Shown: piece after piece, positions 1-8,928 of the stretch
How the letters are laid out: each line of letters begins with the position of its first letter
Numbering within the stretch: the first letter of the stretch is position 1
Assembly (NCBI GenBank): GCA_963849605.1
Contig: CAWKHX010000017.1
Location: 62,001 to 126,000, forward strand
Origin: DASPHG01 sp963849605
GTDB lineage: Bacteria; Actinomycetota; Thermoleophilia; Solirubrobacterales; Thermoleophilaceae
Reading direction: 5' to 3'
Length of the DNA: 64,000 nucleotides
Made by a program: the position numbers and the translations under genes
The notes under the pieces: model-generated
Seen by the model: only the letters and a program-made list of their open reading frames with translations
Database searches by the model: none
Told to the model about the DNA's origin: nothing

Positions 1-4
1 GCTG

Positions 5-319
5 ATGGCGCTGATCTTCTTCTTCTCGCATCAGCCGGACCTGTCGTCCGGCCTCGGCGTGTGGGACACGATCGGCCGGAAGATCTTCCATGCCGCCGAA
101 TACGCCCTGCTGTGCTTCCTCTGGTGGCGAGCGCTGGCGGGCGTCACGACCCGCACCGGCGCACTCGCCGCTGCGGCAGCCCTCTCCCTCGCCTACGCGG
201 TCACCGACGAGATCCACCAGACGTTCATCGAGGGCCGGCATGGCACGCCCGTGGATGTCGTGATCGACTCGGTCGGCATCGCGGCAGCGTGCGTCTGGGT
301 GCGAAGGCGCGAGCAATGA
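5..319 (+). CDS. VanZ-like family membrane protein, probably 5'-truncated
   Basis: Small hydrophobic protein of 104 visible residues with the VanZ-like hallmarks: an FSHQP segment near the start, HAAEYA at about residue 29, DEIHQTFIEGR at about 68, and a final DVVIDSVG helix. VanZ-like proteins are polytopic membrane proteins of poorly known role; the founding member affects teicoplanin resistance. The first ATG lies 4 bases from the window edge and family members usually carry one more N-terminal helix, so the true start is probably outside the window. Its TGA overlaps the ATG of the downstream sensor kinase (ATGA), implying translational coupling. Family assignment is good; function is unknown. 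Confidence 0.8.
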   Translation: MALIFFFSHQPDLSSGLGVWDTIGRKIFHAAEYALLCFLWWRALAGVTTRTGALAAAAALSLAYAVTDEIHQTFIEGRHGTPVDVVIDSVGIAAACVWVRRREQ

Positions 320-1488
320 GACTCCCCGTCCCGCCCACGCGGACTCCGCTGGAGTCGCGCGAGCCGATCGTCGGGTTCGCCGCGATCAGGGCAGCGCTGG
401 CCATCGCGGCGGTCGCCGCGCTCGCGATCCTCGGCTTCCCGTACAACGGCGAGCTCACGGCGGTCATCGCGGGAGTGGCGCTGCCGTGGTCGCTCTTCGT
501 GCTCGTGATCACGCGCCGCTCCGCAGCGGCCGGGCTGAACCCGCTGATCCCGCTCGGCGACATGGTGGTCCTCGGCCTGCTCGTGGCGGTCGAGCCCGAG
601 ATGTACGCGCCCACTCACTTCACCGCGCTCTTCCTCGTCGCCGCACACGCGCACTTCCAGGGCGCGGGCTGGAGCCTCGTCATGGGCAGCCTGCCGCCGC
701 TCGTCCTCATCCCGATCACGCTCGCGAGCGACGTCCCCATCCGCGACGGGCTGTTGGACGCTTACGAGGTGGTCTTCGCCGTCATGTGCCTGGCGACCGC
801 GATCGTCGTTGGCGCGTTGCGTGAGGCGGAGACGAGCGCTCGGCTGCGTGCGCGCGCTCTCTCGCGCCGCACGATCGACACCGAGTCGACCTTCCGGCGG
901 CGCCTGGCAGAGGCGATTCACGACGGCCCGATCCAGGAGCTGTCGAGCGTCGAGATGATGCTCGCTTCAGCGGAGCAGGCTCTCGACCATGGCAACGACG
1001 AGGCCGGGCGCCAGGCGCTCACCGAGGCACGATCGCTCACGCGGTCCAACATCGGGTTCCTTCGCGACGAGATCGTCGAACTCGGTCCCCACGCGTTCGA
1101 GGAGCTGTCCTTCGAGCAGGCGGTCGCGGACTGCCTCGAAGTCTGGGAACGGCGCTACGGCGTGTCCGTCCAGACGCAGATAGCCGGCGAACTGGAGCCC
1201 GAGGTCGCCGGGCCGCTCTTCCGCGTCACGCAGGAGGCCGTCGCGAACGCCGGCAAGCACGCCGGAGCATCGACGATCACGGTCCGGCTCTACTCCGACG
1301 GACCGACCGCGACCCTCGAGATCGAGGACGACGGGCACGGCTTCGGCGACGTCGATCCGCTGGGGCCTGTCGAGCCGGGCCACATCGGGCTGGCGAGCAT
1401 GCGCGAGCGGGCCGAGATGCTGGGCGGCGAGCTAACTATCGACAGCGACGGCCGCGGGACGTGCGTCCGCGTCCGCGTCCCGGCCTGA
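316..1488 (+). CDS. Two-component sensor histidine kinase, NarL/DesK-type (HisKA_3)
   Basis: 390-residue membrane sensor kinase. Hydrophobic helices fill residues 20-165 and form the sensor module. The dimerisation/phosphoacceptor box IHDGPIQEL places the phosphorylated histidine at residue 202. The GHKL ATPase follows, with N-box QEAVANAGKH (about 307), G1 box EDDGHGF (about 338) and G2 box GHIGLASMRERAEMLGG (about 355). An upstream in-frame extension exists, but the ATG at 316 overlaps the VanZ stop (ATGA) and gives the natural N-terminus. No response regulator is adjacent in this window. The last 57 bp overlap the end of the convergent molybdoenzyme gene. The ligand cannot be inferred. Confidence 0.9.
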   Translation: MRLPVPPTRTPLESREPIVGFAAIRAALAIAAVAALAILGFPYNGELTAVIAGVALPWSLFVLVITRRSAAAGLNPLIPLGDMVVLGLLVAVEPEMYAPTHFTALFLVAAHAHFQGAGWSLVMGSLPPLVLIPITLASDVPIRDGLLDAYEVVFAVMCLATAIVVGALREAETSARLRARALSRRTIDTESTFRRRLAEAIHDGPIQELSSVEMMLASAEQALDHGNDEAGRQALTEARSLTRSNIGFLRDEIVELGPHAFEELSFEQAVADCLEVWERRYGVSVQTQIAGELEPEVAGPLFRVTQEAVANAGKHAGASTITVRLYSDGPTATLEIEDDGHGFGDVDPLGPVEPGHIGLASMRERAEMLGGELTIDSDGRGTCVRVRVPA

Positions 1489-3640
1489 GCCGGCCACCGG
1501 CTCGAGCCTGACCGGGATCCCGTTCAGGAACGCCATCCCCGCCAGCGGCTCGAGGTCGTCCGGGTCAGAGCTCGCCAGCAGGTTCACGTTCACGCCGCCG
1601 GCCTCGTTCGCCACGTTCCAGCCGCCCTTGTGGCCCCATCCGTGCGGAAGCGCGACGACACCCGGCGTCATCTCGTCGGTGACCTTGACCGGCACGACGA
1701 CCGAACCCGACTTTGAGGCGAGCCGTGCTTCGCCGCCCTCCACCAATCCGTGCTCCTCCGCGTCGCGCGGGTGGATGCGCAGCGCGTGCACCCGGCCACC
1801 GCGCATGAGCAGCGGCGAGTTGTGCATCCAGGAGTTGTGCGAGCGCAGCTCACGCAGGCCGATCAGGCGCAGCGGGAAGGCCGGGTCGGCGCCGTTCGCG
1901 GACGAGAGGCGCGCGACCTCGGCCGCTATCGCCTCCGGCGCGAGCTGCACGCGCGAGCTCTTGTGGCGCACCTTCTCGCTCAACACGCCCGTCGGGATCT
2001 CGTCCGAGAGCACGATGCCGTGCGGCCGGCGCGCGACCTTGTCGAGGTTCAACCCCTTGCGCCGCAGCCCGAACAGGTCGCCCTCGGGGCCCGTGCGCAG
2101 CAGGAGCTCGGCGATCTGGCGCGGCTTGGGGCGCAAGCCCGGCAGGCGGCCGAGCATCCGCAGCGCCTTGACCGAGAGCGGCACGATTCCGATCCGCTTC
2201 GCGATCTCGTCGATCACCTCCCACTCCTCGCGCGACTCGCCTGCGGGTGGCACGACCGCGTCGGTGTACTGGATGAAGGGCGTCGTGTAGAAGCCGAGGA
2301 ACGCCAGCGGCATGTCGTCGCGCTCGTAGAAGGTCGGGCTCGGCAGGATGTAGTCGGCATGGCGATTCGTCTCGTTCACGTAGAAGTCGAGCGAGACGCA
2401 CAGCTCGAGGTCGTCGAGCGCCTTCTCCAGCGAGTCGCCGTCCGGCACTGACAGCACCGGGTTGCCCGCCGACACAAAGAGAGCGCGGATCTGGAGCTCG
2501 CCTGGCGTCGTGATCTCACGCGGCAGAAGTGAGGCGGGCAGGTTGCCGATCACGTCGGGGAAGCCACCGAAGCGCGAGCGCACCTTGCCGTAGCTCGCCA
2601 GTCCTGCCTTCTCCCCCACGTCGTCGAGCGCGACCGCGGGGCGTCCGAAGACCGCGCCGCCCGGGCTGTCGAGGTTGCCGGTGACCGCGTTCAGCGCGTC
2701 GATCAGGAACGCGACGAGCGTGCCGAACCGCCCCAGGCACGAGCCCGTGCGCCCGTACGCGGCCGAGCCCGGCGCGGCCATCGCGCGCGCGAGGTCCCGA
2801 ACCGTGTCCGCCGGGACGCCGGTGCGCGCGGCCGTGTCCTCCGGCGCGAACGGCCGCGCCATGTCGGCGAGCGCGTCGGCGCCCTCGGTGTGCTCCGCGA
2901 GGAAGTCGCCGTTGGCGAGGCCCTCCGCGAAGATCACGTTCAGCATCGAGAGCAGCAGCCACGCGTCGGTGTCCGGCGTGACCGCGACGTGCTCGAACTG
3001 GCGCGCGGTCTCGGACCGGCGCGGATCCACGGCCACGACGCGCCCGCCGCGGCTCACGATCTCGTGCAGCTGCTCGCGGATGCGCGGTGCCGTCAGCACC
3101 GACCCGTGCGACACCATCGGGTTCGCCCCGATCATGAACAGGAAGCGGGTGCGGTTGAGGTCGGGGATCGGCACGACGAGCGGGCTGCCGTAGAGGAGCG
3201 CGCTGGCCGCGAAGCGGTTGTTCACGTCCTGCGAGCCGGCCGTGTAGTAGTGCGGCGAGCCGAGCGCGTCGACGAAGCCCTTGCTCCACAGCGGGTGCGA
3301 GTACGAGAACGCGCCCGGGTTGCCCATGTACCACCCGACGGACTTCTTGCCGTGGCGGCCGATGATCGCCCGCAGCCGCTCGCCGATGTCGTCGAGCGCC
3401 TCGTCCCAGCTGACGCGATGGAACTCCCCGTCCGGCCCCCGCTTCAGCGGATGGACGACCCGGTCGGGGTCGTTCTGGACGTCGAGCATCGCGATGCCCT
3501 TGGGACACGCGTACCCGCGTCGAGAGCGGATGGTCGGGATCGGGCCGCAGCTTCGTGATCCGGTCGTCCTCGACCGTCGCGACCATGCCGCAGTGCGCCT
3601 CGCAGATGCGACAGAAGCTGACCTTCTGCTCGACTGCCAC
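1432..3640 (-). CDS. Molybdopterin-dependent oxidoreductase, frameshifted near codon 40
   Basis: About 735 residues after repair. A molybdopterin/bis-MGD oxidoreductase of the DMSO-reductase superfamily with an N-terminal 4Fe-4S motif: CRICEAHC supplies three cysteines and YACPKG the fourth. The two halves of the motif lie in different frames: the segment ending DPDHPLS is followed one base out of frame by RGYACPKG, so a single extra base near 3520 breaks the gene. The long continuation holds the alpha/beta cofactor domains (GANPMVSHGS, GRTGSCLGRFG) and a C-terminal MoCo-binding barrel. The true start is GTG at 3640, preceded by TAGACT and 7 nt (leaderless pattern). The substrate is not predictable, and no partner Fe-S or membrane subunit is adjacent. 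Confidence 0.85.
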
Positions 3641-3647
3641 GAAAGGC

Positions 3648-3653
3648 AGTCTA
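3648..3653 (-). promoter_or_regulatory. -10 element of the molybdoenzyme gene (leaderless type)
   Basis: On the minus strand TAGACT is followed by GCCTTTC and then the GTG start at 3640. The TANNNT-N7-start spacing puts transcription initiation at the start codon, with no ribosome binding site. It overlaps the stop codon of the upstream beta-propeller gene. Confidence 0.45.
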
Positions 3654-4793
3654 AGGCCCGACGGAGACCATCTGGAGGACGACGTCGTTCGAGCCGAACT
3701 TCGCGTGCGTGGTGAGACTGTCCGACCCGACGCGGTAGGACATGACCGCTCCGTCGTCGCGGACGAAGAAGAGGCGGTCCCCGTCGCTCGACCACGCCTT
3801 CGGTGCGTAGATCGGGTCCACTTCGGCTGAGTCCGGGATCACCTGAGCGTCGAGGGTTCGGGTGTCGACGACAGCCAACGTCTTCTCCCCGCCACGGGCG
3901 ATCGAAAGGGCGAGACGCGACCCGTCAGGGCTGAAGGCGCCCTCGTACCCGAGCCACCGGTATCCGCTCGGCGGTGAAATCCGGCTGACTTCACCGGTGC
4001 TGGCGTCGGTCAACCGGAACTCGGAGCCGTGGTCACCACGCGAGGCCACGAGATTTTCGGAGATGGCCGTGGGAGACACCGCGCCGGGGAACCGCTTCGT
4101 GAATCCGCGCTCCTCGAGGCTCCAGAGCCTGATGCCGTTCCGATACTGGAACAACAGCCCGGCCTCGACGGCGCCGACGGGCCACATGCCCTCCGGCGGC
4201 CGCATGCTCTGGAGCACGTGACCCCGGAGGTCGACCTCGCGCACGGCGCTCAGACCCCGGCGGTGAGGGCCGCCCAGCTTTCCGGAAGCGAGGATCCCCA
4301 GCCACACGTGCCCGTTCGTCGTGGAGGGGATGGTTATCCAGCCATTCCCAACGCGAGCGGTGCGGTCGCGCGCCGGCGCCGCCGGGCTATACGTAGTCGT
4401 GCGTCCGACCGAGCTGATGACGAGCTCGCCGCCGGTCGAGATGAGGCAGAACGGCGTGTCGCCACAGGACGCCCGCACATGCACTCGCTTGATCTCGCCG
4501 GAAGACGTGTCGATTGCGAACACGCCTTCGCGTGAATCGACGATGGCCCGGACGAAAAGGACATCGGGTGCCCCCGCCGTTGAGCTCGACCGCGCGTTCG
4601 GCTCATCCCCTGCCTGATCCGCGTCTTCGCCACCGCCGAGCAGAACCAAGGCCCCGCCAATGGCGAGGAGCACCGCGATCAATCCAGCTGCATACCCAAT
4701 GCGTCTCCGGCGCGCTCGACGACGCGCCTCCTCAATGAGCGCATCCAGCTCCTGGGTCGTTCGATCGGGTCGCGCCGGCGCCTCGACTGTCAT
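3651..4793 (-). CDS. Membrane-anchored beta-propeller (WD40/TolB-like repeat) protein
   Basis: 380 residues. An Arg-rich cytoplasmic segment (EEARRRARRRR) precedes one transmembrane helix at about residues 34-53 (YAAGLIAVLLAIGGALVLL). The extracellular part resembles WD40/TolB propeller blades, with motifs such as AFSPDGSRLALS and WSSDGDRLFFVRDDG. Proteins of this build often accompany small regulators or sigma factors in actinobacteria, but no catalytic residues are visible. It starts 14 bp from the divergent GntR gene; on the minus strand TAGCTT-TATCCC-ATG is a leaderless-type promoter, so the pair probably shares a control region and could be a target of the regulator. Confidence 0.7.
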   Translation of the reverse strand: MTVEAPARPDRTTQELDALIEEARRRARRRRIGYAAGLIAVLLAIGGALVLLGGGEDADQAGDEPNARSSSTAGAPDVLFVRAIVDSREGVFAIDTSSGEIKRVHVRASCGDTPFCLISTGGELVISSVGRTTTYSPAAPARDRTARVGNGWITIPSTTNGHVWLGILASGKLGGPHRRGLSAVREVDLRGHVLQSMRPPEGMWPVGAVEAGLLFQYRNGIRLWSLEERGFTKRFPGAVSPTAISENLVASRGDHGSEFRLTDASTGEVSRISPPSGYRWLGYEGAFSPDGSRLALSIARGGEKTLAVVDTRTLDAQVIPDSAEVDPIYAPKAWSSDGDRLFFVRDDGAVMSYRVGSDSLTTHAKFGSNDVVLQMVSVGP

Positions 4794-4799
4794 GGGATA

Positions 4800-4809
4800 A
4801 AGCTACTAT
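4800..4809. promoter_or_regulatory. Overlapping divergent -10 elements
   Basis: TAGCTT (minus, 4805-4800) lies 6 nt before the ATG at 4793. TACTAT (plus, 4804-4809) lies 10 nt before the ATG at 4820, the alternative start of the GntR gene. The two hexamers overlap, so the divergent genes would compete for polymerase. Confidence 0.35.
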
Positions 4810-5167
4810 GACTAGCACCATGCTCGGAGTCAAGGTCGATCGCGGGGAGCCGGTGGATCTGCACGAGCAGGTTGCCGCCCAGATCCGGCGCGCGATCGCG
4901 GATGGCGAAGCCGGTCCGGGCGACCGCCTACCCCCTGCCAGCGACCTCGCCGCCGTGATCGGTGTCAACAAGAACACCGTCCTCCGCGCGCTGCGGGCAC
5001 TGCGTGACGAGGGACTGCTCGAGTTCCGTCGCGGCCGGGGGATCTCCGTCGCAGGCACAACGAGCCAAAGCGAAGTCCTGGCTCGGGCCAAGGACCTCGT
5101 GGACTTTGCGCGGTCCCGCGGCTACCGGCGGGACGAGCTGCTCCAGATAATCGACCGGGTGGCTTGA
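4808..5167 (+). CDS. GntR-family transcriptional regulator, short YtrA-like type
   Basis: 119 residues. The N-terminal winged helix-turn-helix of the GntR family is complete: a DLHEQVAAQIRRAI helix, the GPGDRLPPASDLAAVIGV turn, the recognition helix NKNTVLRALRALRDEGLL and the wing RRGRGISVAG. Only about 40 residues follow, as in the YtrA subfamily, whose short tails dimerise and which often control membrane transport or envelope genes. There is no effector domain. It is divergent from the membrane propeller gene, a plausible target. ATG 4808 or ATG 4820 could be the start; both keep the whole DNA-binding domain. Confidence 0.88.
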   Translation: MTSTMLGVKVDRGEPVDLHEQVAAQIRRAIADGEAGPGDRLPPASDLAAVIGVNKNTVLRALRALRDEGLLEFRRGRGISVAGTTSQSEVLARAKDLVDFARSRGYRRDELLQIIDRVA

Positions 5168-5168
5168 G

Positions 5169-6302
5169 CTAGAGCCAGCCGCGCTCGGTGGCGACGAGGA
5201 CGGCCTGGGCGCGGTCAACCGCACCGAGCTTGCCGTACGTGTTGTGGAGGTGCGTGCGCACCGTGCTCGTCGAAAGGTTGAGCTCGAGCGCGATCTGCTT
5301 GTAGACCTTGCCCTCGGCGAGGCGCTTCAGCACCTCGATCTCGCGGGTTGAGAGCGGGCACGGCTCGATCTGGCGCGGCGAGCCCTGGCCGGCGTAGGGA
5401 AGCTCGTACATGACGCCGCGCAGCTTCTCGGGGCTGAGGCCGACCGACTTGCCGACCTTGACCATCTCGTTCGGGTCGACCGGGTGGCCCTGGGCGTAGT
5501 GGGCCAGCATGTCGCCCAGGCGGACGATGATGGCCTCCTCGCCGCCGTCCTCGGAGTGATGGCGCTCGATCGCCGTCGCGAGCCGGTTCGGGAGCCCCCA
5601 GCGGCGGGCGAGCACGCCACCGACCACACCGTGGTCGACGCCGAGCTCACGGCGTTCGCGGGCGACGCGCTCCTCGGGGGTCCGGGCATCCCCGTGGATG
5701 TGCCCCGGATAGCCCGGGTACGCGTGCACCAGGACGAGCTTGCCAATGTCGTGGAGGAGGGCCGAGACAAGAAGTTCGTCACGCTGCTCGAAGCCGATCT
5801 CCCGCGCGACGCGCTCGCTGGCGCGCTGGGTGGCGACGGCGTGGAGCCGGAAGCGCTCCGGCAGCGCATCCCAGACCGGGGTGCGCTCGAAGAAGTCGAA
5901 CGTGGCGGTGCGGGTGGCGAGCGCCTCGACCCCGCCGGGGGTGAGCACCTCGACAGCCTTGGGGATCCCGGCGATCTTGCCGCGCTTCGGCGAGCGGGCG
6001 CGGTTGGCGATCCGCAGCACTGCGATCGTGAGCGCGACGTCGGACTCGAGGACCTCAACGAGGTCCGATGCCGACCCGCCGTCGTCGCGGACCGTCGTCA
6101 GCAGGCGGTTGCGCGACTCGGCGAGCGCCGGGAACGCCTCGAGCGCCTCGAACGCAGCGGTGAGCCGGCGGCCGTGGCCCTCGTTGTGGCGACGGCTGCC
6201 CGACGCCGCGATACGCCCATTGGAGCGCTTCGCGGGAGCCTTTGCGGCGGCCTTCGGGGCGGCCTTTGGCTTGGCCTTGGTTGCGGCGGCGGAGGGTGCC
6301 AT
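5169..6302 (-). CDS. HDOD-domain protein with C-terminal LuxR helix-turn-helix
   Basis: 377 residues in three parts. Residues 1-40 are a Lys/Ala/Pro-rich histone-H1-like tail. Residues 45-300 are an HDOD domain, a relative of HD phosphohydrolases usually acting in signalling; here the LLHDIGK motif (HD at 184-185) is kept, as is a second histidine cluster ERHHSE at 246. Residues 316-377 are a LuxR/FixJ-type helix-turn-helix (LSTREIEVLKRLAEGKVYKQIA, with the recognition helix in STSTVRTHLH). An effector region fused to DNA binding suggests a one-component regulator. It lies just downstream of gltX on the same strand. The ATG is preceded by TAGGGG and 6 nt, close to the leaderless pattern. Ligand and targets are unknown. 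Confidence 0.85.
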   Translation of the reverse strand: MAPSAAATKAKPKAAPKAAAKAPAKRSNGRIAASGSRRHNEGHGRRLTAAFEALEAFPALAESRNRLLTTVRDDGGSASDLVEVLESDVALTIAVLRIANRARSPKRGKIAGIPKAVEVLTPGGVEALATRTATFDFFERTPVWDALPERFRLHAVATQRASERVAREIGFEQRDELLVSALLHDIGKLVLVHAYPGYPGHIHGDARTPEERVARERRELGVDHGVVGGVLARRWGLPNRLATAIERHHSEDGGEEAIIVRLGDMLAHYAQGHPVDPNEMVKVGKSVGLSPEKLRGVMYELPYAGQGSPRQIEPCPLSTREIEVLKRLAEGKVYKQIALELNLSTSTVRTHLHNTYGKLGAVDRAQAVLVATERGWL

Positions 6303-6362
6303 ACGGTGCCCCTATCGGCACAACTCGACGAATGGTTGAGTCCCAATTTGGATTTGGCTCTA

Positions 6363-7625
6363 CTAAGCCGTTTTTCGGGCCAAATCCAGTGCAGCATCTA
6401 TTCGCAAGAGCGCTTCCTCGCGCCCCAGGACGGCCAGCGACTCGAAGATCCCGGGGGACACGGTCGTACCCGAGATCGCGACCCGGACCGGCTGGAAGAC
6501 CTCTTTGGGCTTGACCGCCCGCTCCTCGACGACCCGCCGCAGGGCCTCCTCGATCGCCTCCTTGTCCCAACGCGGGACCTCGGCGAGGGCGGCGCGGGCC
6601 TGCTCCAGGTTCTCCGCCGCGCCGTCCTTCATCACCTTCGCCCAGGCGGCGGGATCGATCTCACGACGCTCGAACAGGAAGCCGGCGAAGGGCCAGAAGT
6701 CCTCGATCGTGCGGAGCTTCTCCTGGGCGATCTCAGCGGCCTCGCGCAGGTCGTCCCGGTCGTAGCGCTCCTCGAGCAGCCGCACGAGCTCGTCGAGCTC
6801 GAGCCCGCGGAGGTAATTCGCGTTCATCCACGCGAGCTTCTGCTCGTCGAAGACCGCGGGGTTCCTCGACACGCGCTCGAGGCTGAACCGCTCGACCAGC
6901 TCGTCGGTGGTGAAGAAGGTCGTGCTCTCGTCGTAGCCCCAGCCGAGCAGTGCCAGGTAGTTGCGCACCGCAGCCGGCAGATATCCGTTCGCGCGCAGCT
7001 CCTGGACCGAGGCCGCGCCGTGGCGCTTCGACAGCTTCTTGCCGTCGGGGCCGTGCAGCAGCGGCAGGTGCGCATACACCGGCGGCTCGGCGCCGAGCGC
7101 TTGCTGAATGAGGATCTGACGCGGCGTGTTCGACAGGTGGTCCTCGCCGCGGACCACGTGCGTGATGCCCATGTCGCGGTCATCCACCGCGACCGCGAGG
7201 TTGTAGAGCGCGCTCCCGTCCGAGCGTGCGATGACGAAGTCGTCGAGCGCCGAGAGCGGGAAAGTGACGTCGCCGCGAATGACGTCCTTGACGACGACCT
7301 CGCCCTCGTCAGGGACCTTGATGCGAACCGCCCCGTCGTCCTCATATCCGTGCCCGCTCTCGAGCAGCTGGTCGATGGCGGCTCGATGCTCGGTCGCACG
7401 CTCCGCCTGGCTGTGCGGGCCCTCGTCCCAGTCGAGCCCGAGCCACGTGAGCGCGTCGATGATCTGTTCGACGTTCTCCGGCGTCGAGCGCTCGCGGTCG
7501 GTGTCCTCGATGCGAAGCACGAACGTCCCGCCCGAGCCGCGGGCCAGCAGCCAGTTGTAGAGGGCGGTGCGAGCGCCTCCGATGTGGAGGGCGCCCGTCG
7601 GCGATGGTGCGAAGCGGACACGCAT
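6363..7625 (-). CDS. gltX: Glutamyl-tRNA synthetase, compact form
   Basis: 420-residue class I synthetase charging tRNA-Glu (and possibly tRNA-Gln). The class I signatures are clear: PSPTGALHIGG at residues 8-17 and KKLSKR at 196-201. The catalytic core (VVRGEDHLSNTPRQ), the SC-fold and an alpha-helical anticodon-binding C-terminus follow. The enzyme is short: between GHGYE (about 95) and VRIKVP (about 100) the usual segment of about 40 residues, which in many bacteria carries a Cys-rich or charged insertion, is missing. The reading frame is continuous there. The start is supported by TAGCAT-N7-ATG with no Shine-Dalgarno sequence. Confidence 0.95.
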   Translation of the reverse strand: MRVRFAPSPTGALHIGGARTALYNWLLARGSGGTFVLRIEDTDRERSTPENVEQIIDALTWLGLDWDEGPHSQAERATEHRAAIDQLLESGHGYEDDGAVRIKVPDEGEVVVKDVIRGDVTFPLSALDDFVIARSDGSALYNLAVAVDDRDMGITHVVRGEDHLSNTPRQILIQQALGAEPPVYAHLPLLHGPDGKKLSKRHGAASVQELRANGYLPAAVRNYLALLGWGYDESTTFFTTDELVERFSLERVSRNPAVFDEQKLAWMNANYLRGLELDELVRLLEERYDRDDLREAAEIAQEKLRTIEDFWPFAGFLFERREIDPAAWAKVMKDGAAENLEQARAALAEVPRWDKEAIEEALRRVVEERAVKPKEVFQPVRVAISGTTVSPGIFESLAVLGREEALLRIDAALDLARKTA

Positions 7626-7632
7626 GGGCGCG

Positions 7633-7638
7633 ATGCTA
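7633..7638 (-). promoter_or_regulatory. -10 element of gltX (leaderless type)
   Basis: Minus-strand TAGCAT is followed by CGCGCCC (7 nt) and the ATG of gltX at 7625. On the plus strand the same gap holds TAACAT at 7648-7653, 11 nt before the ATG of the divergent small gene. Confidence 0.45.
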
Positions 7639-7664
7639 CGCCCGCCCTAACATCGAACGCAGTC

Positions 7665-7982
7665 ATGGCACGCAAGACTTGGGTACTCGACACCGACACG
7701 AAGGGCACCGGCGCGAACGTGGTGCCGCTCGAGAAGACGCTCGCGGACAAGGAGCGCACGAGTCCCTCGCACCGGCGCAGGCGCGTGCCCGCGGTCCGGC
7801 CCGACACGGCCGAGCCGGGCAGGTGGAGCGCCCCTCTCCCGGCCGGCCACGTCCGCAAGAAGACCACAGGTGAGATCGGGAAGCTCCAGGCCGTGGATGC
7901 GAACGCGGGCACCGCGACGGTGTTCTGGCTGAAGCGCGGCGCGGCGTCGACCGTGCCGATCTCGGCTATCTCGCGCCGCTAG
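7665..7982 (+). CDS. Conserved-looking small basic protein, function unknown
   Basis: 105 residues starting MARKTWVLDTDTKGTGANVV, with a basic patch (SHRRRR) and a C-terminal half (KTTGEIGKLQAVDANAGTA... VFWLKRGAASTVPISAI) that looks like a small beta-barrel of the KOW/SH3 kind. I do not recognise the family. It is divergent from gltX (38 bp). The long upstream extension of this frame is antisense to gltX and is not coding. Its TAG shares a CTAG with the stop of the convergent membrane protein. A nucleic-acid-binding role is only a guess from charge and fold impression. Confidence 0.65.
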   Translation: MARKTWVLDTDTKGTGANVVPLEKTLADKERTSPSHRRRRVPAVRPDTAEPGRWSAPLPAGHVRKKTTGEIGKLQAVDANAGTATVFWLKRGAASTVPISAISRR

Positions 7983-8887
7983 ACCGCGGCCGCCAGCCGT
8001 TCGGCCAGCCACAGGTCGAGCAGCCAGTCTCCGTGGCCGACGCCCTTGTGCTCGACCTCGATCCCGTCCGGGCCCGCGGCTCCGCGGACACCGTTCCAGC
8101 GCGGCGAGTTCGGCACTGACTTGAGCGCCTCGGCCACCGCGGCCGGCGCGCCGTCCTCCGCCTTGAGGCGGCCGTCGCGCGTGCGGAACTCGAACTCGGG
8201 CGCGGCGACCTCGATCCGCACCCGGCACATCGACCGCGTGCTCTCGTCCGCCGGCATGCGCACCGTGACCTTCCGCCCATGGCGCTCGCCCGCGAACTCC
8301 GTCGCGCCGTGGACGCCCGGACCGAGACGGAAGGGCGCAACGCTCTTCGGCTCGATCGTGATCTGAAGCCGCTCGGTGAGCTCGAGCCCGAGCGGCGCCA
8401 TCGCGCGGTTCGCGGTCTCGTACGCCTTGCCGATGTCTCCGCCGCCCGCCAGCATCGGGACCGACTTCCACAGCGCGATGAGCACGATCAGCGGCGCGCC
8501 GATCAGGAGCGGCACGAACGTGTCGAGCAGGTAGATCGGTGGGACCGCAAGGAAGATCAGCACGCAGATGACCATGCCGAGGCGCATGCTGCTGCGCGCG
8601 GCGCCCCACACGTCCTTGCGCGCCCTGAGCGCGTCCTTGTCGATCGGCTTGACGGCCATCGACGCCCACAGCGCCGGCTCCTCCATGGTCGCCGGGTTCT
8701 TGATCTCGCCCTGGGCGACCGCAGCCTTCGTCTCTCCCCTCTCGGCCGCCGCAAGGTCGCGGCTCTGGAAGAAGAAGAGCAGGATGAGGAAGACCGCGAC
8801 GATCCCGAAGATCAGCGCGTACGTGTCCTTCTGGTCGGCATCCCGCTCGTCGACGTTGAGACCGATGATGGCGACGACCACCATCAC
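7979..8887 (-). CDS. Membrane protein with large soluble domain, unknown; N-terminus uncertain
   Basis: 302 residues as called from GTG 8887. Three hydrophobic stretches: an N-terminal helix, TYALIFGIVAVFLILLFFF at about 20-40, and two helices at about 100-150. The C-terminal half is a soluble domain with no motif I recognise. The called start falls inside the first helix. Reading upstream in frame adds IKPFRRSSWFGIVGVLVV before a stop at 8942-8944, giving a well-formed positively charged start, but only CTG (8941) or ATC (8938) is available as initiator. Either a rare start codon is used or a base error hides the real one. It is divergent from the monooxygenase gene. Confidence 0.6.
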   Translation of the reverse strand: MMVVVAIIGLNVDERDADQKDTYALIFGIVAVFLILLFFFQSRDLAAAERGETKAAVAQGEIKNPATMEEPALWASMAVKPIDKDALRARKDVWGAARSSMRLGMVICVLIFLAVPPIYLLDTFVPLLIGAPLIVLIALWKSVPMLAGGGDIGKAYETANRAMAPLGLELTERLQITIEPKSVAPFRLGPGVHGATEFAGERHGRKVTVRMPADESTRSMCRVRIEVAAPEFEFRTRDGRLKAEDGAPAAVAEALKSVPNSPRWNGVRGAAGPDGIEVEHKGVGHGDWLLDLWLAERLAAAV

Positions 8888-8928
8888 GACGAGGACGCCG
8901 ACGATGCCGAACCACGATGAGCGGCGGA

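Noticed and set aside
5484..7982. 832-codon open frame on the plus strand
   Set aside because: Runs antisense to the HDOD gene and gltX; only its last 105 codons (from 7665) have protein-like sequence. High GC keeps antisense frames open.
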